This document shows, piece by piece, positions 9,630 to 18,898 of a stretch of 64,000 nt of DNA; the first letter of the stretch is position 1; the number at the start of each line of letters is the position of its first letter. Below the pieces are notes generated by a model. That model made no database searches, was not told where the DNA came from, and worked only from the letters and a program-made list of their open reading frames with translations. The DNA is taken from contig JAFARO010000012.1 of the NCBI GenBank assembly GCA_019245415.1, positions 62,001 to 126,000 on the forward strand. The letters run 5' to 3'. The DNA is from Alphaproteobacteria bacterium. Lineage in GTDB: Bacteria > Pseudomonadota > Alphaproteobacteria > Micropepsales > Micropepsaceae. A program made the position numbers and the translations under genes.

Positions 9630-10457
9630 TCAAACGGATTGTTGGCTGTGAAGCGTCTCGGCCGACACGATCGCCATCCAGCGGCGAAACAGGACAGCAT
9701 GACGCGCTCGGGCATCGGGGTGGAATTCCGATTCGGGCCGCTGCTCGAGGTCGAAATGGCCATGATCACGGCCCCGCACCAGCACGGCGCTGCCGCGCTT
9801 GTCGCCCCGCTGGCGGACCGAGGCACTGATGTACCGGATAGCGAACCCCACACGCCGCCCGGAGGCGAAGTTTGGGTTCGAGCCATGGACGACCATGGGG
9901 TGGTGCAGGGACATCTCACCAGGCTCCAAGATCACATCGACCGCCTTGCTCCCGTCCACGCAAGGGATTGCCTCACGAAGCGGAAGCATATTGGCGCGGT
10001 CTTCCCCGGTGTCATGGGCCTGCATCTTTGCTTGCGATCCGGCGATCACGCGCATGCAACCGCTCTCGGGCGTGCTGGGCGTAAAGGCGATCCAGGCCGT
10101 CACGCCGATGTTTTCCGACAGACCCCAATAGGTCGCGTCCTGGTGCCATGTCACGAAGGCGCCATCGCCGGGCTCCTTGCTGAAGAAGCTCGCCTCCCAG
10201 CAAAGGACGTCCTCGCCGACGATATCGCTAACAGCGTCGAGGATGCGCGCATCGTGGATCAGGTCCCATAACCACGGGACGAGCAGATAGGGTTTGAAAT
10301 TCAGCAGAGGCGGCAGGCGCCCGGCACGGGCGCTCTCCAAAGCCTCGAGTGCGCGGAGGTTTTCGGCGATTTCCGAATGCTCAAAAACGCGAATTGGGAA
10401 CACCACGCCATCGCTGTGAAAACGGGCAAGCTGCGCTGTCGTCAGGCTGCCGCTCAT
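9630..10457 (-). CDS. Phytanoyl-CoA dioxygenase (PhyH) family protein, paralogue 1
   Basis: 275 residues. A non-heme Fe(II)/2-oxoglutarate oxygenase: the iron-binding H-x-D is at H105/D107 in VTWHQDATYWGLS, the distal histidine at about H191 in HPMVVHGSNPN, and the 2-oxoglutarate-binding arginine near R201-R202 in SGRRVGFAIRYI. All expected ligands are present. The likely reaction is hydroxylation of a glycan- or acyl-linked carbon; the true substrate cannot be read. Its start overlaps the stop of the second PhyH gene by 4 bp. The two proteins are clearly paralogous over their whole length. Confidence 0.88.
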   Translation of the reverse strand: MSGSLTTAQLARFHSDGVVFPIRVFEHSEIAENLRALEALESARAGRLPPLLNFKPYLLVPWLWDLIHDARILDAVSDIVGEDVLCWEASFFSKEPGDGAFVTWHQDATYWGLSENIGVTAWIAFTPSTPESGCMRVIAGSQAKMQAHDTGEDRANMLPLREAIPCVDGSKAVDVILEPGEMSLHHPMVVHGSNPNFASGRRVGFAIRYISASVRQRGDKRGSAVLVRGRDHGHFDLEQRPESEFHPDARARHAVLFRRWMAIVSAETLHSQQSV

Positions 10458-11269
10458 CGTTGTTCGCCGCCATCGAAAATTGTCGACATGGCGCGGCGAA
10501 GCACATCCCTATGCCGCGCCATCGCGGCGGGGTGGAACTCGCCCTCAGGCTTTCTCTCCAGATCGAATCCTCCGTGGTCGCGCCCGCGCACCAAAGTCGC
10601 CGAGTTTCGTCCCGGTCCGACATGGCGCACGGATGCGGGGATGTAGCGGATGGAAAATCCAACCCTGCGCCCGTCTGTCCGGTTCGGTTCGGATCCATGC
10701 AGGATGAGCGCGTCGTGCAGCGACGCCTCGCCGGGCTTCAGTTCGGCATCGATCGCTCCGGTATCGTCGAGCGCCTCATCCACGCTCTCGCGCCGGCCGA
10801 GCAAATTCCTAGAATCGCCCGTGTCGATATGAGGTCTGGCGCTGCGATGGGTGCCGGTCAGGAAACGCACACCGCCATTCGCTTTGGTGCTGGACGTCAG
10901 CGCGATCCAGACCGTCACGGCGTCAGGCGATGACAGCCCCCAATAGGTGGCATCCTGGTGCCAGGCGACATAGCGCCCGTCATGCCCGTTCTTGACGATG
11001 AAGCTCGATGCCCAGCACAGAATATCGGGACCCAAAAGGTCATCCACAGCGTCCAATATGCGCGGGTCATGCACGATATCCCAGGCCCATGGGATCAGCA
11101 GATGCGGCTTCGCATTCAACGAAGGCGGAAGTCGCCCCGCGCGTTCCGCTTCGATCCTTTCAAATCTGGATAGTGCTTCTGCCGCCTCGGCTTCTTCCAT
11201 TACGCGCACCGGAAAGAGCACGCCGTCGCTACGGTAGCGTTCGTGCTGCGCTTCGCTCAACCGTTTCAT
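10454..11269 (-). CDS. Phytanoyl-CoA dioxygenase (PhyH) family protein, paralogue 2
   Basis: 271 residues from ATG at 11269 (MKRLSEAQHERYRSDG), which overlaps the stop of the pyruvyl transferase gene by 4 bp; the longer open frame lies inside that gene and is rejected. The iron motif is H104/D106 in AWHQDATYWGLS, with the distal histidine in LHDALILHGSEPN and the arginine in GRRVGFSIRYIPASVRH. It aligns from end to end with the neighbouring PhyH protein (shared RAGRLPP, WHQDATYWGLS, GRRVGF and IRYI-ASVR), which points to a tandem duplication followed by divergence. Consecutive oxidation of one substrate is possible. Confidence 0.88.
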   Translation of the reverse strand: MKRLSEAQHERYRSDGVLFPVRVMEEAEAAEALSRFERIEAERAGRLPPSLNAKPHLLIPWAWDIVHDPRILDAVDDLLGPDILCWASSFIVKNGHDGRYVAWHQDATYWGLSSPDAVTVWIALTSSTKANGGVRFLTGTHRSARPHIDTGDSRNLLGRRESVDEALDDTGAIDAELKPGEASLHDALILHGSEPNRTDGRRVGFSIRYIPASVRHVGPGRNSATLVRGRDHGGFDLERKPEGEFHPAAMARHRDVLRRAMSTIFDGGEQR

Positions 11270-12504
11270 TCGGCGCCGCGCTGCGTGAAGGGGAGGTGAG
11301 GCCAAGCATCCCCGCCGATTTCTGCACCGCGCCGCAGCCATTGCTGCAGGAAAGAGAGGCGTTGATTGCGCCGCTGTGTGAGATCGCTGAAAGCTTGCTC
11401 GATACGGCGCCAATGTCGATCGAGCGCGCCCAACAAATGATCTGGCAACGCGGTCGGGCGATTCGCGCGCTGTCCGGCGATGGCGAACGCGTGCGGCCAG
11501 TCCTTGGCCAGATCTTCTCCACGGCCGCTGTGATCGACAAAGCCCTGAAATTTCCGGTAGCTCGGCAGTGCGACAAGCACGGCCGGAACGTCATATGCCG
11601 CCGCCGCGATATAGCCATGCAGCGAGGCGCCGATATAGAGCGAGCTTTGTGCGAACACGGCGGCGATCTCCATGAGACTCACGGGATCGTCGAGCAGAAT
11701 GTGGGGTGCCGTCAGATGGCTCGCGATCTCGCGCGCCAGAACATCATCGTCGTGGGTTTGTCCCACGGCAACCAGGATCGGCACCAAACCCTGCGCCTTC
11801 GAAAATAAGTCGATTGCCGTCGCGGCCGCCGGCACGCCGAGCTTCGCCAAAGACCGGTTCCGGAAATGCAACGCGAGATAGCGCGCGTCGCCCCATGAGC
11901 CTTTGCGCGCGAGCAGGTTCTTGAAAGGTGCCTCAAGCGCGTGCCGTGACCAAAACTGCGCGATCCCGGCGACGGGGTCTGGCACGACGCGCACTTTGGC
12001 GTCGATGGGAGGCGCCAGAAGTTCGAGGCTGCCTTTGTCCCGTACCGAGCAATAGTCCGCGGCACATACCGCGGCGTCGACCAGCGGATGGTGACTGCTC
12101 GCGAATGGATGGGGGACGCCGGGCGCGTTCCAGGCGATCGGGATATCGCGGACCGCCGCCGTCAACGTCGCGCCCAGCCAAAGCCCCGGACCTGCATAGT
12201 CGCGCAATCCACCGGATGCGTACTCTTCCAGGAAATGCATCTTGTGGCCGTGGATCATGTAGCCGCCGCCGATGAGGATGCCGTGCGCCGTCCCACCCCC
12301 TGTCATCATCTGGGAGAGCGGAATGGAGGGGAGCGCGTCGGCAAAGCCGGTGCAATTCCCTGTAGGAGAGACCGGGACGATATCCATTCCGGCCAATCGC
12401 TGGCGTGCGATCAGCGGGAACATCAGATCGCCGAAATTGCGCATGTCGAACATGCCGCTCATGAAGATTCGACGCGGCAATTCGCTTTGTTTGCTGACCG
12501 CCAT
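11266..12504 (-). CDS. Polysaccharide pyruvyl transferase family protein
   Basis: 412 residues. The sequence FMSGMFDMRNFGDLMFPLI near the N-terminus, ILIGGGYMIHG, WNAPGVPHPF, YCSVRDKGSLELL and the late SSLYIGASLHGYIAAAAYDVP block match the PS_pyruv_trans domain, which transfers pyruvate from phosphoenolpyruvate as a ketal to a sugar of an exopolysaccharide. It is the first gene of the four-gene minus-strand operon, with only 30 bp to the divergent TPR/hydrolase gene, so the two promoters must overlap. A few family members do other glycan chemistry, so the exact product is not certain. Confidence 0.85.
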   Translation of the reverse strand: MAVSKQSELPRRIFMSGMFDMRNFGDLMFPLIARQRLAGMDIVPVSPTGNCTGFADALPSIPLSQMMTGGGTAHGILIGGGYMIHGHKMHFLEEYASGGLRDYAGPGLWLGATLTAAVRDIPIAWNAPGVPHPFASSHHPLVDAAVCAADYCSVRDKGSLELLAPPIDAKVRVVPDPVAGIAQFWSRHALEAPFKNLLARKGSWGDARYLALHFRNRSLAKLGVPAAATAIDLFSKAQGLVPILVAVGQTHDDDVLAREIASHLTAPHILLDDPVSLMEIAAVFAQSSLYIGASLHGYIAAAAYDVPAVLVALPSYRKFQGFVDHSGRGEDLAKDWPHAFAIAGQRANRPTALPDHLLGALDRHWRRIEQAFSDLTQRRNQRLSFLQQWLRRGAEIGGDAWPHLPFTQRGAE

Positions 12505-12534
12505 CCCCTACGATCCCTGTGCTGGGGGGATCAT

Positions 12535-14223
12535 ATGGACAGCGTGAAGGATGACAAAGCGGCAAGTTCACCGGTCGAGGTGCAGGCCGAGATTAAGCGC
12601 CTGCTTTCGGCCGGGGCGGTGGCGGAGGCCCGGTCGGTGCTCGACGCCGCGCTGGAACGCTGGAAGCGCAATCCGAAGCTGCTCTTGCTAAAGGGCGAAG
12701 TTCTGGCAGCGTCTTCGCCCGTCCGCGCGGCTGCTCATTTCGCAGCGCTCATGGCGGACCCCAGTCTTGCTCCTTGGGCTTTGGCGCGGCTCTCCGATCT
12801 GTTCCCGATATCGGGGCTGACTGGCGACGATGCACTGGCGATTGCGGATGCGATTTGTTCCGATCGGGTTGAACGGCGTGTCAGGGAGCGCCTCCTGGAT
12901 GAACTCCTGTCGACCGCCGATGCGGTCACCAAGACCAAGCTGATCGAGCTGGCGGGCGCCAACAGCGCCATCTTCAAATATGAATCCAAACTCGCGGTGG
13001 CGCGCACGGAAGCGGGCGACTTTTCAGGCGCCATCGCGGTGCTTGAGAAGGCGCAACATGCCGGACGCCTGTCGCTTCACGGTGCCATCCTCAAGGCGGA
13101 CCTGCTCGCGGTAGTGGACCGGTTGGATGCATCCATCGCCCTCCTCGAAGAGCTCTATGCCGCGAATCCGGAGCACGCGGACATTTCCCGCCGCCTCACG
13201 ATGATGCTTCAGCGCGCGCGCCGTTTCGACCGTGCCGCGGAGGTGTTCGAGCAGGCCATCGAGCGTTGGCCACAGGACTGGATGCTGGTTTATCGCCTGA
13301 ACCGATTGCCCATCGCGCGTACGCGCTACGAGAGGATTCTGAAACTCCTGCTCACGCGCGCCGGCGATGCCCTGAAAAGCAATGAGCGGTTCCGGTTTCA
13401 GGCCGGCCTTGCCGCATTGCAGGGCCGCGATCCCACGCAAGGCTTCGCTCTCCTCGATCACGCGTTCGCGCCGCCTGTATCCATCCTCGCGCTGCCGGTG
13501 CAGAAAGCGCTCACGGCGCGCGATGCGGCGACGTGGCATGGTGCGTCGCGGCTGGTCGACGACCGCACCAAGGAAGTGCAGACGGCGAAGACCCAGAAGG
13601 CGCGCGCGACAATCGTGCTTACGACCGGTATCGCGTTCGGAAACCTGCCGCTCGCTTTCGTGGATGCGTTGTTCGCGGCCCACCGGGTCAATGTCATCTA
13701 CCTTCGGGATTTCGGAAAGCGCGCGTATCTGCGCGGGGTTTCCGCGCTGGGAGCCTCGGAAGAAGAGACGGTCGCGGCGCTCAAACGCATGGCAGATGAA
13801 CTCGGCGCCAAGCGTTTGATCGCGATGGGCTCGTCTTCGGGCGGGTTCTCGGCACTGCGCCTGGGCGCGCTGATGGGTGCGGACGCTGCGGTATCGTTCT
13901 CCGGTCCGACGGCAATGGCGATGTTCCTCGACTCGACGCGTGTGTCCGCCTGGAACCCGAATTTTTTCGTCAAAGCGATGATCGAACGCGAGGGAGAACT
14001 TCCGTTCGATCTTGTTCCGGTGCTTTCAAAGCGGTGGACGACCAAATTCATTCAGGTGTACGGCGCGCAATCGGCGGAGGACGCGCGGCAAGCCCGCCGC
14101 CTTGAAGGTCTTCCCGGTGTAGAACTTCGCGCGGTTCCAGGCGTTGACGACCATTTCGTCGTGGATCACATGATCGGCGACGGCAGTTTTGAAGCCTTGC
14201 TCGAAGAGCTTATCAGCGCGTGA
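12535..14223 (+). CDS. TPR protein with C-terminal alpha/beta-hydrolase-like domain
   Basis: 562 residues. I choose ATG at 12535, with a GGGGGGA ribosome site 8 bp upstream; the longer frame would overlap the divergent pyruvyl transferase. Residues ~15-330 are tetratricopeptide-like helices (VLEKAQHAGRLSLHGAILKA, then VFEQAIERWPQDWMLVYRL). Residues ~355-560 form a hydrolase-like domain with a nucleophile elbow MGSSSGGFSALRLGALMG near residue 432 and a plausible C-terminal VPGVDDHFVVDHMIG acid/histidine region. An esterase or acyltransferase role on the polysaccharide is inferred. The 3' end overlaps the convergent glycosyltransferase by 11 bp. Confidence 0.75.
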   Translation: MDSVKDDKAASSPVEVQAEIKRLLSAGAVAEARSVLDAALERWKRNPKLLLLKGEVLAASSPVRAAAHFAALMADPSLAPWALARLSDLFPISGLTGDDALAIADAICSDRVERRVRERLLDELLSTADAVTKTKLIELAGANSAIFKYESKLAVARTEAGDFSGAIAVLEKAQHAGRLSLHGAILKADLLAVVDRLDASIALLEELYAANPEHADISRRLTMMLQRARRFDRAAEVFEQAIERWPQDWMLVYRLNRLPIARTRYERILKLLLTRAGDALKSNERFRFQAGLAALQGRDPTQGFALLDHAFAPPVSILALPVQKALTARDAATWHGASRLVDDRTKEVQTAKTQKARATIVLTTGIAFGNLPLAFVDALFAAHRVNVIYLRDFGKRAYLRGVSALGASEEETVAALKRMADELGAKRLIAMGSSSGGFSALRLGALMGADAAVSFSGPTAMAMFLDSTRVSAWNPNFFVKAMIEREGELPFDLVPVLSKRWTTKFIQVYGAQSAEDARQARRLEGLPGVELRAVPGVDDHFVVDHMIGDGSFEALLEELISA

Positions 14224-15070
14224 CCATGCCGGTGCGTGAATCATAAACCCAGCCGCGAGCTCGCACGGGGACGAGCGGTTTGCCACGCAGTCGCAGATAG
14301 GTCCGGCTTGCTTCCTTGAGCATCTGGATCGCCCGTTCCTGCGTGCTGGTGCTGAGCCCGCCATGGATCTGATGGAAGGTCCCCTCGCCAAAAATGCGGA
14401 TGAGCTGCGTGTCGGGCAGTGCCACAGCGCGGAGCAGTGTGTCGGGATTGGCGACGCCTCCGCCAGGTTCCTGAAACGCCTCGTCGTAGCCGCCGAGTTC
14501 GTCCCACAAGGCCCGTGGTAGAAAAAGGGCGTTGCTTTCGAGCATCGCGCCAAAGGGTCCGCCGCGTATTTCCGGCGTCGCTATATCGAAAAGACGATAG
14601 CCGTCCCGCGGCCAGCCGATGGACGCGAGCAGGGCGTCCTCTTCCGCTTGATCGTAGCCCTGCGCGCTGCTGATGCGCTGCAGATCCGGGCCGAGTTGGT
14701 AATTGGGCGTGGCTATCACCGGCCGCGGGTGCAGCGCGGCGGCTTGGGCGCACGCTCTCAAGAGCCCGGGCGAGGCCATGCGGGCGCCGTCGATCCAGAC
14801 GCCGATCAACGATCCGCGCGCCAGGCTCAATCCTTCGTTGATGGCGGCAACGGGCGAAGGAGATCGCGTCGAGCACGAAAGAACCCGGATATTCGCCTTC
14901 AGATGCGCGAAGTCCTGCTGGCGCGCCGGGGCGCGCGACCCGTTGTCGATGACAACGATCTCATAGTCGCCGGGATCGAAGTCCTGATAAGGCGGCGATA
15001 ACGACAACAATGTGCGCGGCAGCTCCCGTCCCATCTCGAAAACGATGACGATGAGGGAAAGGGGCAACAT
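14213..15070 (-). CDS. Glycosyltransferase family 2 protein
   Basis: 285 residues. A GT-A fold enzyme: LSLIVIVFEMGRELPRTLLS at the N-terminus, YEIVVIDNGSR (first acidic motif), then a DxD-equivalent region around LIGVWIDGARMASPGLL near residue 97, followed by LFLPRALWDELGGYDEAF, which is the usual acceptor-side motif. No membrane segments. The start codon is immediately next to the acyl carrier protein stop (no gap), so it is co-transcribed with the ACP and the acyl-AMP ligase. This pairing suggests that an acylated sugar or carrier-bound acyl group is made here. Confidence 0.88.
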   Translation of the reverse strand: MLPLSLIVIVFEMGRELPRTLLSLSPPYQDFDPGDYEIVVIDNGSRAPARQQDFAHLKANIRVLSCSTRSPSPVAAINEGLSLARGSLIGVWIDGARMASPGLLRACAQAAALHPRPVIATPNYQLGPDLQRISSAQGYDQAEEDALLASIGWPRDGYRLFDIATPEIRGGPFGAMLESNALFLPRALWDELGGYDEAFQEPGGGVANPDTLLRAVALPDTQLIRIFGEGTFHQIHGGLSTSTQERAIQMLKEASRTYLRLRGKPLVPVRARGWVYDSRTGMVTR

Positions 15071-15328
15071 CTAGACAGCTGGCGCGGTGAAAACCGCGGT
15101 AAATTCGTCGATGCTCGGAGTATCGAAGAACCGGTGCGGGTCGACGATGACCTGGAATTCCTCTTCCATGACGCCGGCCATGATCACGGCTTCGACGGAA
15201 TCCAACCCATAAGTGTCGAAGCGGTCGGCGGTCGAAAAGGCGGCGCGGTCGAGCCCCAGCACGCCGCAGATGTAATTTGCCATCCAGGCTTTCAAAATGG
15301 CTGGATCGATCTTGTTCGGATCATTCAT
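15071..15328 (-). CDS. Acyl carrier protein
   Basis: 85 residues. The phosphopantetheine attachment motif is YGLDSVEAVIM with the modified serine at position 44, surrounded by the usual four-helix acidic pattern. The start overlaps the end of the fatty acyl-AMP ligase gene by 8 bp. Dedicated ACPs next to fatty acyl-AMP ligases receive the activated acyl group directly from that enzyme, without free CoA. It is a separate ACP, not the housekeeping AcpP (sequence and context differ). It probably presents an acyl chain to the neighbouring P450 or to a transferase. Confidence 0.92.
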   Translation of the reverse strand: MNDPNKIDPAILKAWMANYICGVLGLDRAAFSTADRFDTYGLDSVEAVIMAGVMEEEFQVIVDPHRFFDTPSIDEFTAVFTAPAV

Positions 15329-16982
15329 CGCTTGCTTGTGGAACGGCTGCCCCTCGGGCGACGTTAGAAATTCCCCATGCGCCGGACAAGAACTTTGTTT
15401 TGGCTGCGAAGCGCTGAATTTTGCCGCTTGAGGTTCGCGGCAGGTCGCCAGTGGCGACGATGTGGACAGTCGGAAGCACGCCGGTCACTTCGGAAATGTG
15501 CTTGGCGATCCTGCCGCCATGGGCCGAATAGTCGCCCTTTCCGATTTTGCGGCGGTCCAGCTCGCACAGCACGACGAGCCGCTCGCGCTCTCCATCGTCC
15601 ACGGCGAACGCCGCTGCCGCGCGAATATCCGGGTCGTGGTCCAGCGCGCAAATCTCGATATCCGCGGCATGGTGTTTGGCGCCGTAGAGCACAAGAATGT
15701 CCTTGATCCGGTCGACGACGAACAATTCGCCATCGACACAGGTTCCGACGTCGCCGGTACGCAGAAAGCTTTCGCCGTTTTCGATGAAGGCGTTGGCGAA
15801 GGGCGTGACGCCGCCTTCCTTTCCGAGCCACAGCCCGGGCGAAACATGCGGCCCGCCCACACATATCTCGCCGAAATTTGTCTCTCGTCCGTCCTCATCA
15901 CGCAGCCGAAGCGTGCTTCCCTCGACCGGCCTCCCACAGGATACGAATTGGCGCGATCCCTTGCCGTTAAGCGCAATGTCGCGGAGCTTCAATCCGCTTC
16001 CAGGATGCGAGGCGGCGGTGATCAAAGTTGTTTCCGCAAGGCCGTAACAGGGCAGAAAAGCCTTCTCGCTGAATCCCGCTGGCACGAAGCGTTGCGCGAA
16101 AAGCGCCAGGACATTGGCACGCACAGGCTCGGCGCCGCAAAATGCCCTTCGCCAATGGGAAAGATCGAGTTTCGCCGCATCGTCGGCGGCAATCATGCGT
16201 GTGCACAGTTCATATCCGAAGGACGGTGCGCCGGCGGTGTGCGCTCTGTAACGCTCGATCGCGCGCAGCCAACGGATGGGTTTTTGAACGAAGGCGCGCG
16301 GGGGCATGAGGACCGCCGTGCCGCCGAGGAAGAGCGGTTGCAGGATCGTGCCGATCAGGCCCATGTCATGAAAGTGCGGAAGCCAGGTTGCCCCAATCAC
16401 GTCCGCGGGCAAATCAAAGCCGCGATGGATCATGCGCTGGTTTGCCATCAGATTGGCGTGGGTGATCACGATGCCCTTGGGCGCCTGGGTCGACCCTGAC
16501 GTATACTGGATCAGAGCGGGCTGCTGGGCGGCGATGTCAGGCGTCGAACCGCCGACGCCCAACAGTTCCTCATGATCAATGACCGGGTGTGCGGTAGCGA
16601 TTGCCCGAAGCTTGGGTATCTCGTTTCTGACGCTGACGGTAGCTGCCGGGAGCGCATCCGCGACGATGGACTCTATTCTTTGCAGGTTCCTGGCGGAATC
16701 TGGAAACGGGACCGGCACCGCAACCACACCTGCGCGCAGGCACCCAAGAAATAGCGAAACAAAGGCGCCACCCGGAGGCATGGCGATCACGACCGCCCGG
16801 CCCCTCAGACCTTCGCGCTCAAGGCCGGCGGCATAAGAAGCAGCGCGTGCCTCGAGCTCCTCGTAGGTCAGCCGCTCCGTTTCGGTTTCGCCGCGCTCCA
16901 AGAAGATGATGGCGTCACGCGTGGGCTGAACGCGAGCATTGCGCGAGATCCATGCCGCGATGTTCTCGGCCGGTTCGTTCAA
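15321..16982 (-). CDS. Fatty acyl-AMP ligase (FAAL)
   Basis: About 553 residues from TTG at 16982, preceded by GAGGGAGG at a good distance; the ATG 48 bp upstream has no such site and would overlap the P450 promoter. ANL-superfamily motifs are present: YTSGSTQAPKG (A3), TWLPHFHDMGLIGTI, which is typical of FAALs, CYGLAETTL, and LRTGDVG. It should activate a fatty acid with ATP to acyl-AMP and load the adjacent ACP. Head-to-head with the cytochrome P450 gene (about 65 bp between starts), so the two are likely co-regulated. Confidence 0.9.
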   Translation of the reverse strand: MNEPAENIAAWISRNARVQPTRDAIIFLERGETETERLTYEELEARAASYAAGLEREGLRGRAVVIAMPPGGAFVSLFLGCLRAGVVAVPVPFPDSARNLQRIESIVADALPAATVSVRNEIPKLRAIATAHPVIDHEELLGVGGSTPDIAAQQPALIQYTSGSTQAPKGIVITHANLMANQRMIHRGFDLPADVIGATWLPHFHDMGLIGTILQPLFLGGTAVLMPPRAFVQKPIRWLRAIERYRAHTAGAPSFGYELCTRMIAADDAAKLDLSHWRRAFCGAEPVRANVLALFAQRFVPAGFSEKAFLPCYGLAETTLITAASHPGSGLKLRDIALNGKGSRQFVSCGRPVEGSTLRLRDEDGRETNFGEICVGGPHVSPGLWLGKEGGVTPFANAFIENGESFLRTGDVGTCVDGELFVVDRIKDILVLYGAKHHAADIEICALDHDPDIRAAAAFAVDDGERERLVVLCELDRRKIGKGDYSAHGGRIAKHISEVTGVLPTVHIVATGDLPRTSSGKIQRFAAKTKFLSGAWGISNVARGAAVPQASDE

Positions 16983-17047
16983 CTTTGCCTCCCTCGGGCC
17001 ATGCTGTATACATTGCGCGACACGATGCAAGAGATGGTGAGATTCCC

Positions 17048-18124
17048 TTGAGCGCGCCGCCGCGCTGGATCGAAGGCGATCGCGTCTGGGCTATCACGCG
17101 TTACCGCGACGCCGTGGCCCTGCTCAAGAGCGACGATGTGGCCATCGTCGAAGTGGCGGACAACCTTCAAAAGATTTCCGATCGCCTGGGCCGGAATGCT
17201 TTTCCCAATCTGATCGTATTGCTCGGTACCTCACACCCGTTTCAAAATGGTGCCGCCCACCGCGACGCGCATTCCTCGATCCGGAGCGTGATCGGATCGG
17301 TGCAGCGCCGTTGGCCTGCGGAGCGGATCGGCGCGCTGGTGGACGATTTTCTTGCACCGGCCATCGCAGGCGAGTGCTTCGACGCCGTGACGCTGCTTTC
17401 GGGCCCGCTGCCTGCCACGATAATGGCCGACATGCTTGAAACGGACGTGGAGACGCTTCAGCGTTCAACCGCTGCATCGCGACGTATTTCTTCGATCTGG
17501 CATCGCGAAGGTGTGGCGCTGCGCGATCTGTACGCCTTGGAATCCGTAGCTGCCGATCTGGTTGCTCTCTTCGACACCGCCTTCAGCGGGGATCGCAAGG
17601 CCGAATATGCACAGATCGCGTTTCTCTCTCTCGCTGGTGTAAGCACGACGAAAGGGCTACTCGAGAGCGCATTATTCATACTCGCGAATGACCTTGCACT
17701 GCAGCAAACCCTGCAACGAGCGCCGTCGATGATACCTGCCTTCCTCAATGAGGTATTGAGGACCCGGCCGCCCCTGCGCCGGATAATCGGCAGAAAAACC
17801 ACGCGTGAGGTCGAGTTGGGAGGTATCGTTCTTTCGAAGTCCGCGCTTCTGACGATCGATCTGGAACGCGCGCAGCGCGATACCGATGCGTTCCCCGATC
17901 CCGACCGATTCGATATTCGCCGGACGGGTCCGCCAACTCTCGCCTTCGGTGTCGGTGCGCATGCGTGCCTTGGCGCTGCTTTGGCGCGGGTGACGGCACG
18001 GGTCGCAATCGAGCGGATCCTTGGAAATGCCATTATCCATTGCGCAGGAGATGCGCAGCCCGCGGCCGATCCGGACTGGAATGAATACAAATCATTGCCC
18101 TTGAAACTGGGTGCCCTCAGGTAA
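17048..18124 (+). CDS. Cytochrome P450
   Basis: 358 residues if translation starts at TTG 17048, which has GGTGAG 6 bp upstream; an ATG at 16952 in the same frame lacks a site and lies inside the FAAL gene. The heme-ligand loop FGVGAHACLGAAL is intact (Cys near residue 306), and the ExxR is in NEVLRTRPPL. In the I-helix the usual acidic residue before the threonine pair is replaced by serine (LAGVSTTKG). Soluble bacterial type with no membrane anchor. It probably hydroxylates an ACP-bound or free fatty acid, inferred from its FAAL/ACP neighbours. Needs partner ferredoxin, which is not in the window. Confidence 0.88.
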   Translation: MSAPPRWIEGDRVWAITRYRDAVALLKSDDVAIVEVADNLQKISDRLGRNAFPNLIVLLGTSHPFQNGAAHRDAHSSIRSVIGSVQRRWPAERIGALVDDFLAPAIAGECFDAVTLLSGPLPATIMADMLETDVETLQRSTAASRRISSIWHREGVALRDLYALESVAADLVALFDTAFSGDRKAEYAQIAFLSLAGVSTTKGLLESALFILANDLALQQTLQRAPSMIPAFLNEVLRTRPPLRRIIGRKTTREVELGGIVLSKSALLTIDLERAQRDTDAFPDPDRFDIRRTGPPTLAFGVGAHACLGAALARVTARVAIERILGNAIIHCAGDAQPAADPDWNEYKSLPLKLGALR

Positions 18125-18737
18125 AATCGAATTGCTTTTCAAGGACGCGCGCGAGCACAAGGGCGGGCGAGGTATTCCTGTTCGGCTTCATGATCAGCAT
18201 GGTCTCCACCTGATCGATTTGTTCGAGGCATTCGAGTGCTTCGCGGTAATGGGCGCGCTTTTCGTCCACATCGTGCAACAGGATGCGCGGCAACGCGGCT
18301 GAAGGCAGATGCGCGGTCGCCAACGCGACCGACAGGCAACATGCGATCCTGAACCGGCCATCGACAAGAACCAGGTCCGGTAGGCATTCGCGCCGCGCCC
18401 ACTCGGCCCATCCTGCCGAAATGTATCTGCTCCACTGACGAATGGCGCTGCGGTCCGCCGGGCGGCCCCAGTCCGCCACAGGACCGATATCGGCATATAG
18501 AAGGCTCATGCTGCCGTCGGCGCAGCGAGGGGCGATCTCCTTGTGGGCGCGCACCGCTTCGATCCAGGTGTTGTCGGAGTCCACCGACACGATTTGACCT
18601 ACGCCGGAGCGGGCCGCCATCAGTGTTGAACCGCCCATCCCCAATTCGAAATAGGCGCGCGTTTTCGCCAGCTCGAGGGCAAACCTGTCGCGCTCGGCAG
18701 CGGACATCTGCACGTGCTCCAGATCGATGGCGTTCAT
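18117..18737 (-). CDS. Methyltransferase-like protein (class I SAM fold)
   Basis: About 206 residues from ATG at 18737, which has TGAGGGCGA just upstream; ATG 18779 gives a 14-residue longer form. The nucleotide-binding region is RAYFELGMGGSTLMAARSGVG followed by IVSVDSDNTWIEAV, with a later LVLVDGRFRIACCL strand. This pattern is shared by small Rossmann-fold proteins in glycan loci that are often annotated as methyltransferase-like. The catalytic role is not proven. The last 8 bp overlap the convergent P450 gene. Confidence 0.66.
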   Translation of the reverse strand: MNAIDLEHVQMSAAERDRFALELAKTRAYFELGMGGSTLMAARSGVGQIVSVDSDNTWIEAVRAHKEIAPRCADGSMSLLYADIGPVADWGRPADRSAIRQWSRYISAGWAEWARRECLPDLVLVDGRFRIACCLSVALATAHLPSAALPRILLHDVDEKRAHYREALECLEQIDQVETMLIMKPNRNTSPALVLARVLEKQFDFT

Positions 18738-18898
18738 GTCTTCGCCCTCAGGATGCGCTAGAAATGCGTGGCCTGCCATATGTGCATATTGCGGTTGTCG
18801 CCACCACTCCCGGGAGCCGCGCGCTGCGACATCTAGATGAGAAGATGGCAATGTCCTATTCTCGGGCAGGGCGGAACGCAAATACTGTTCATTGAGGC

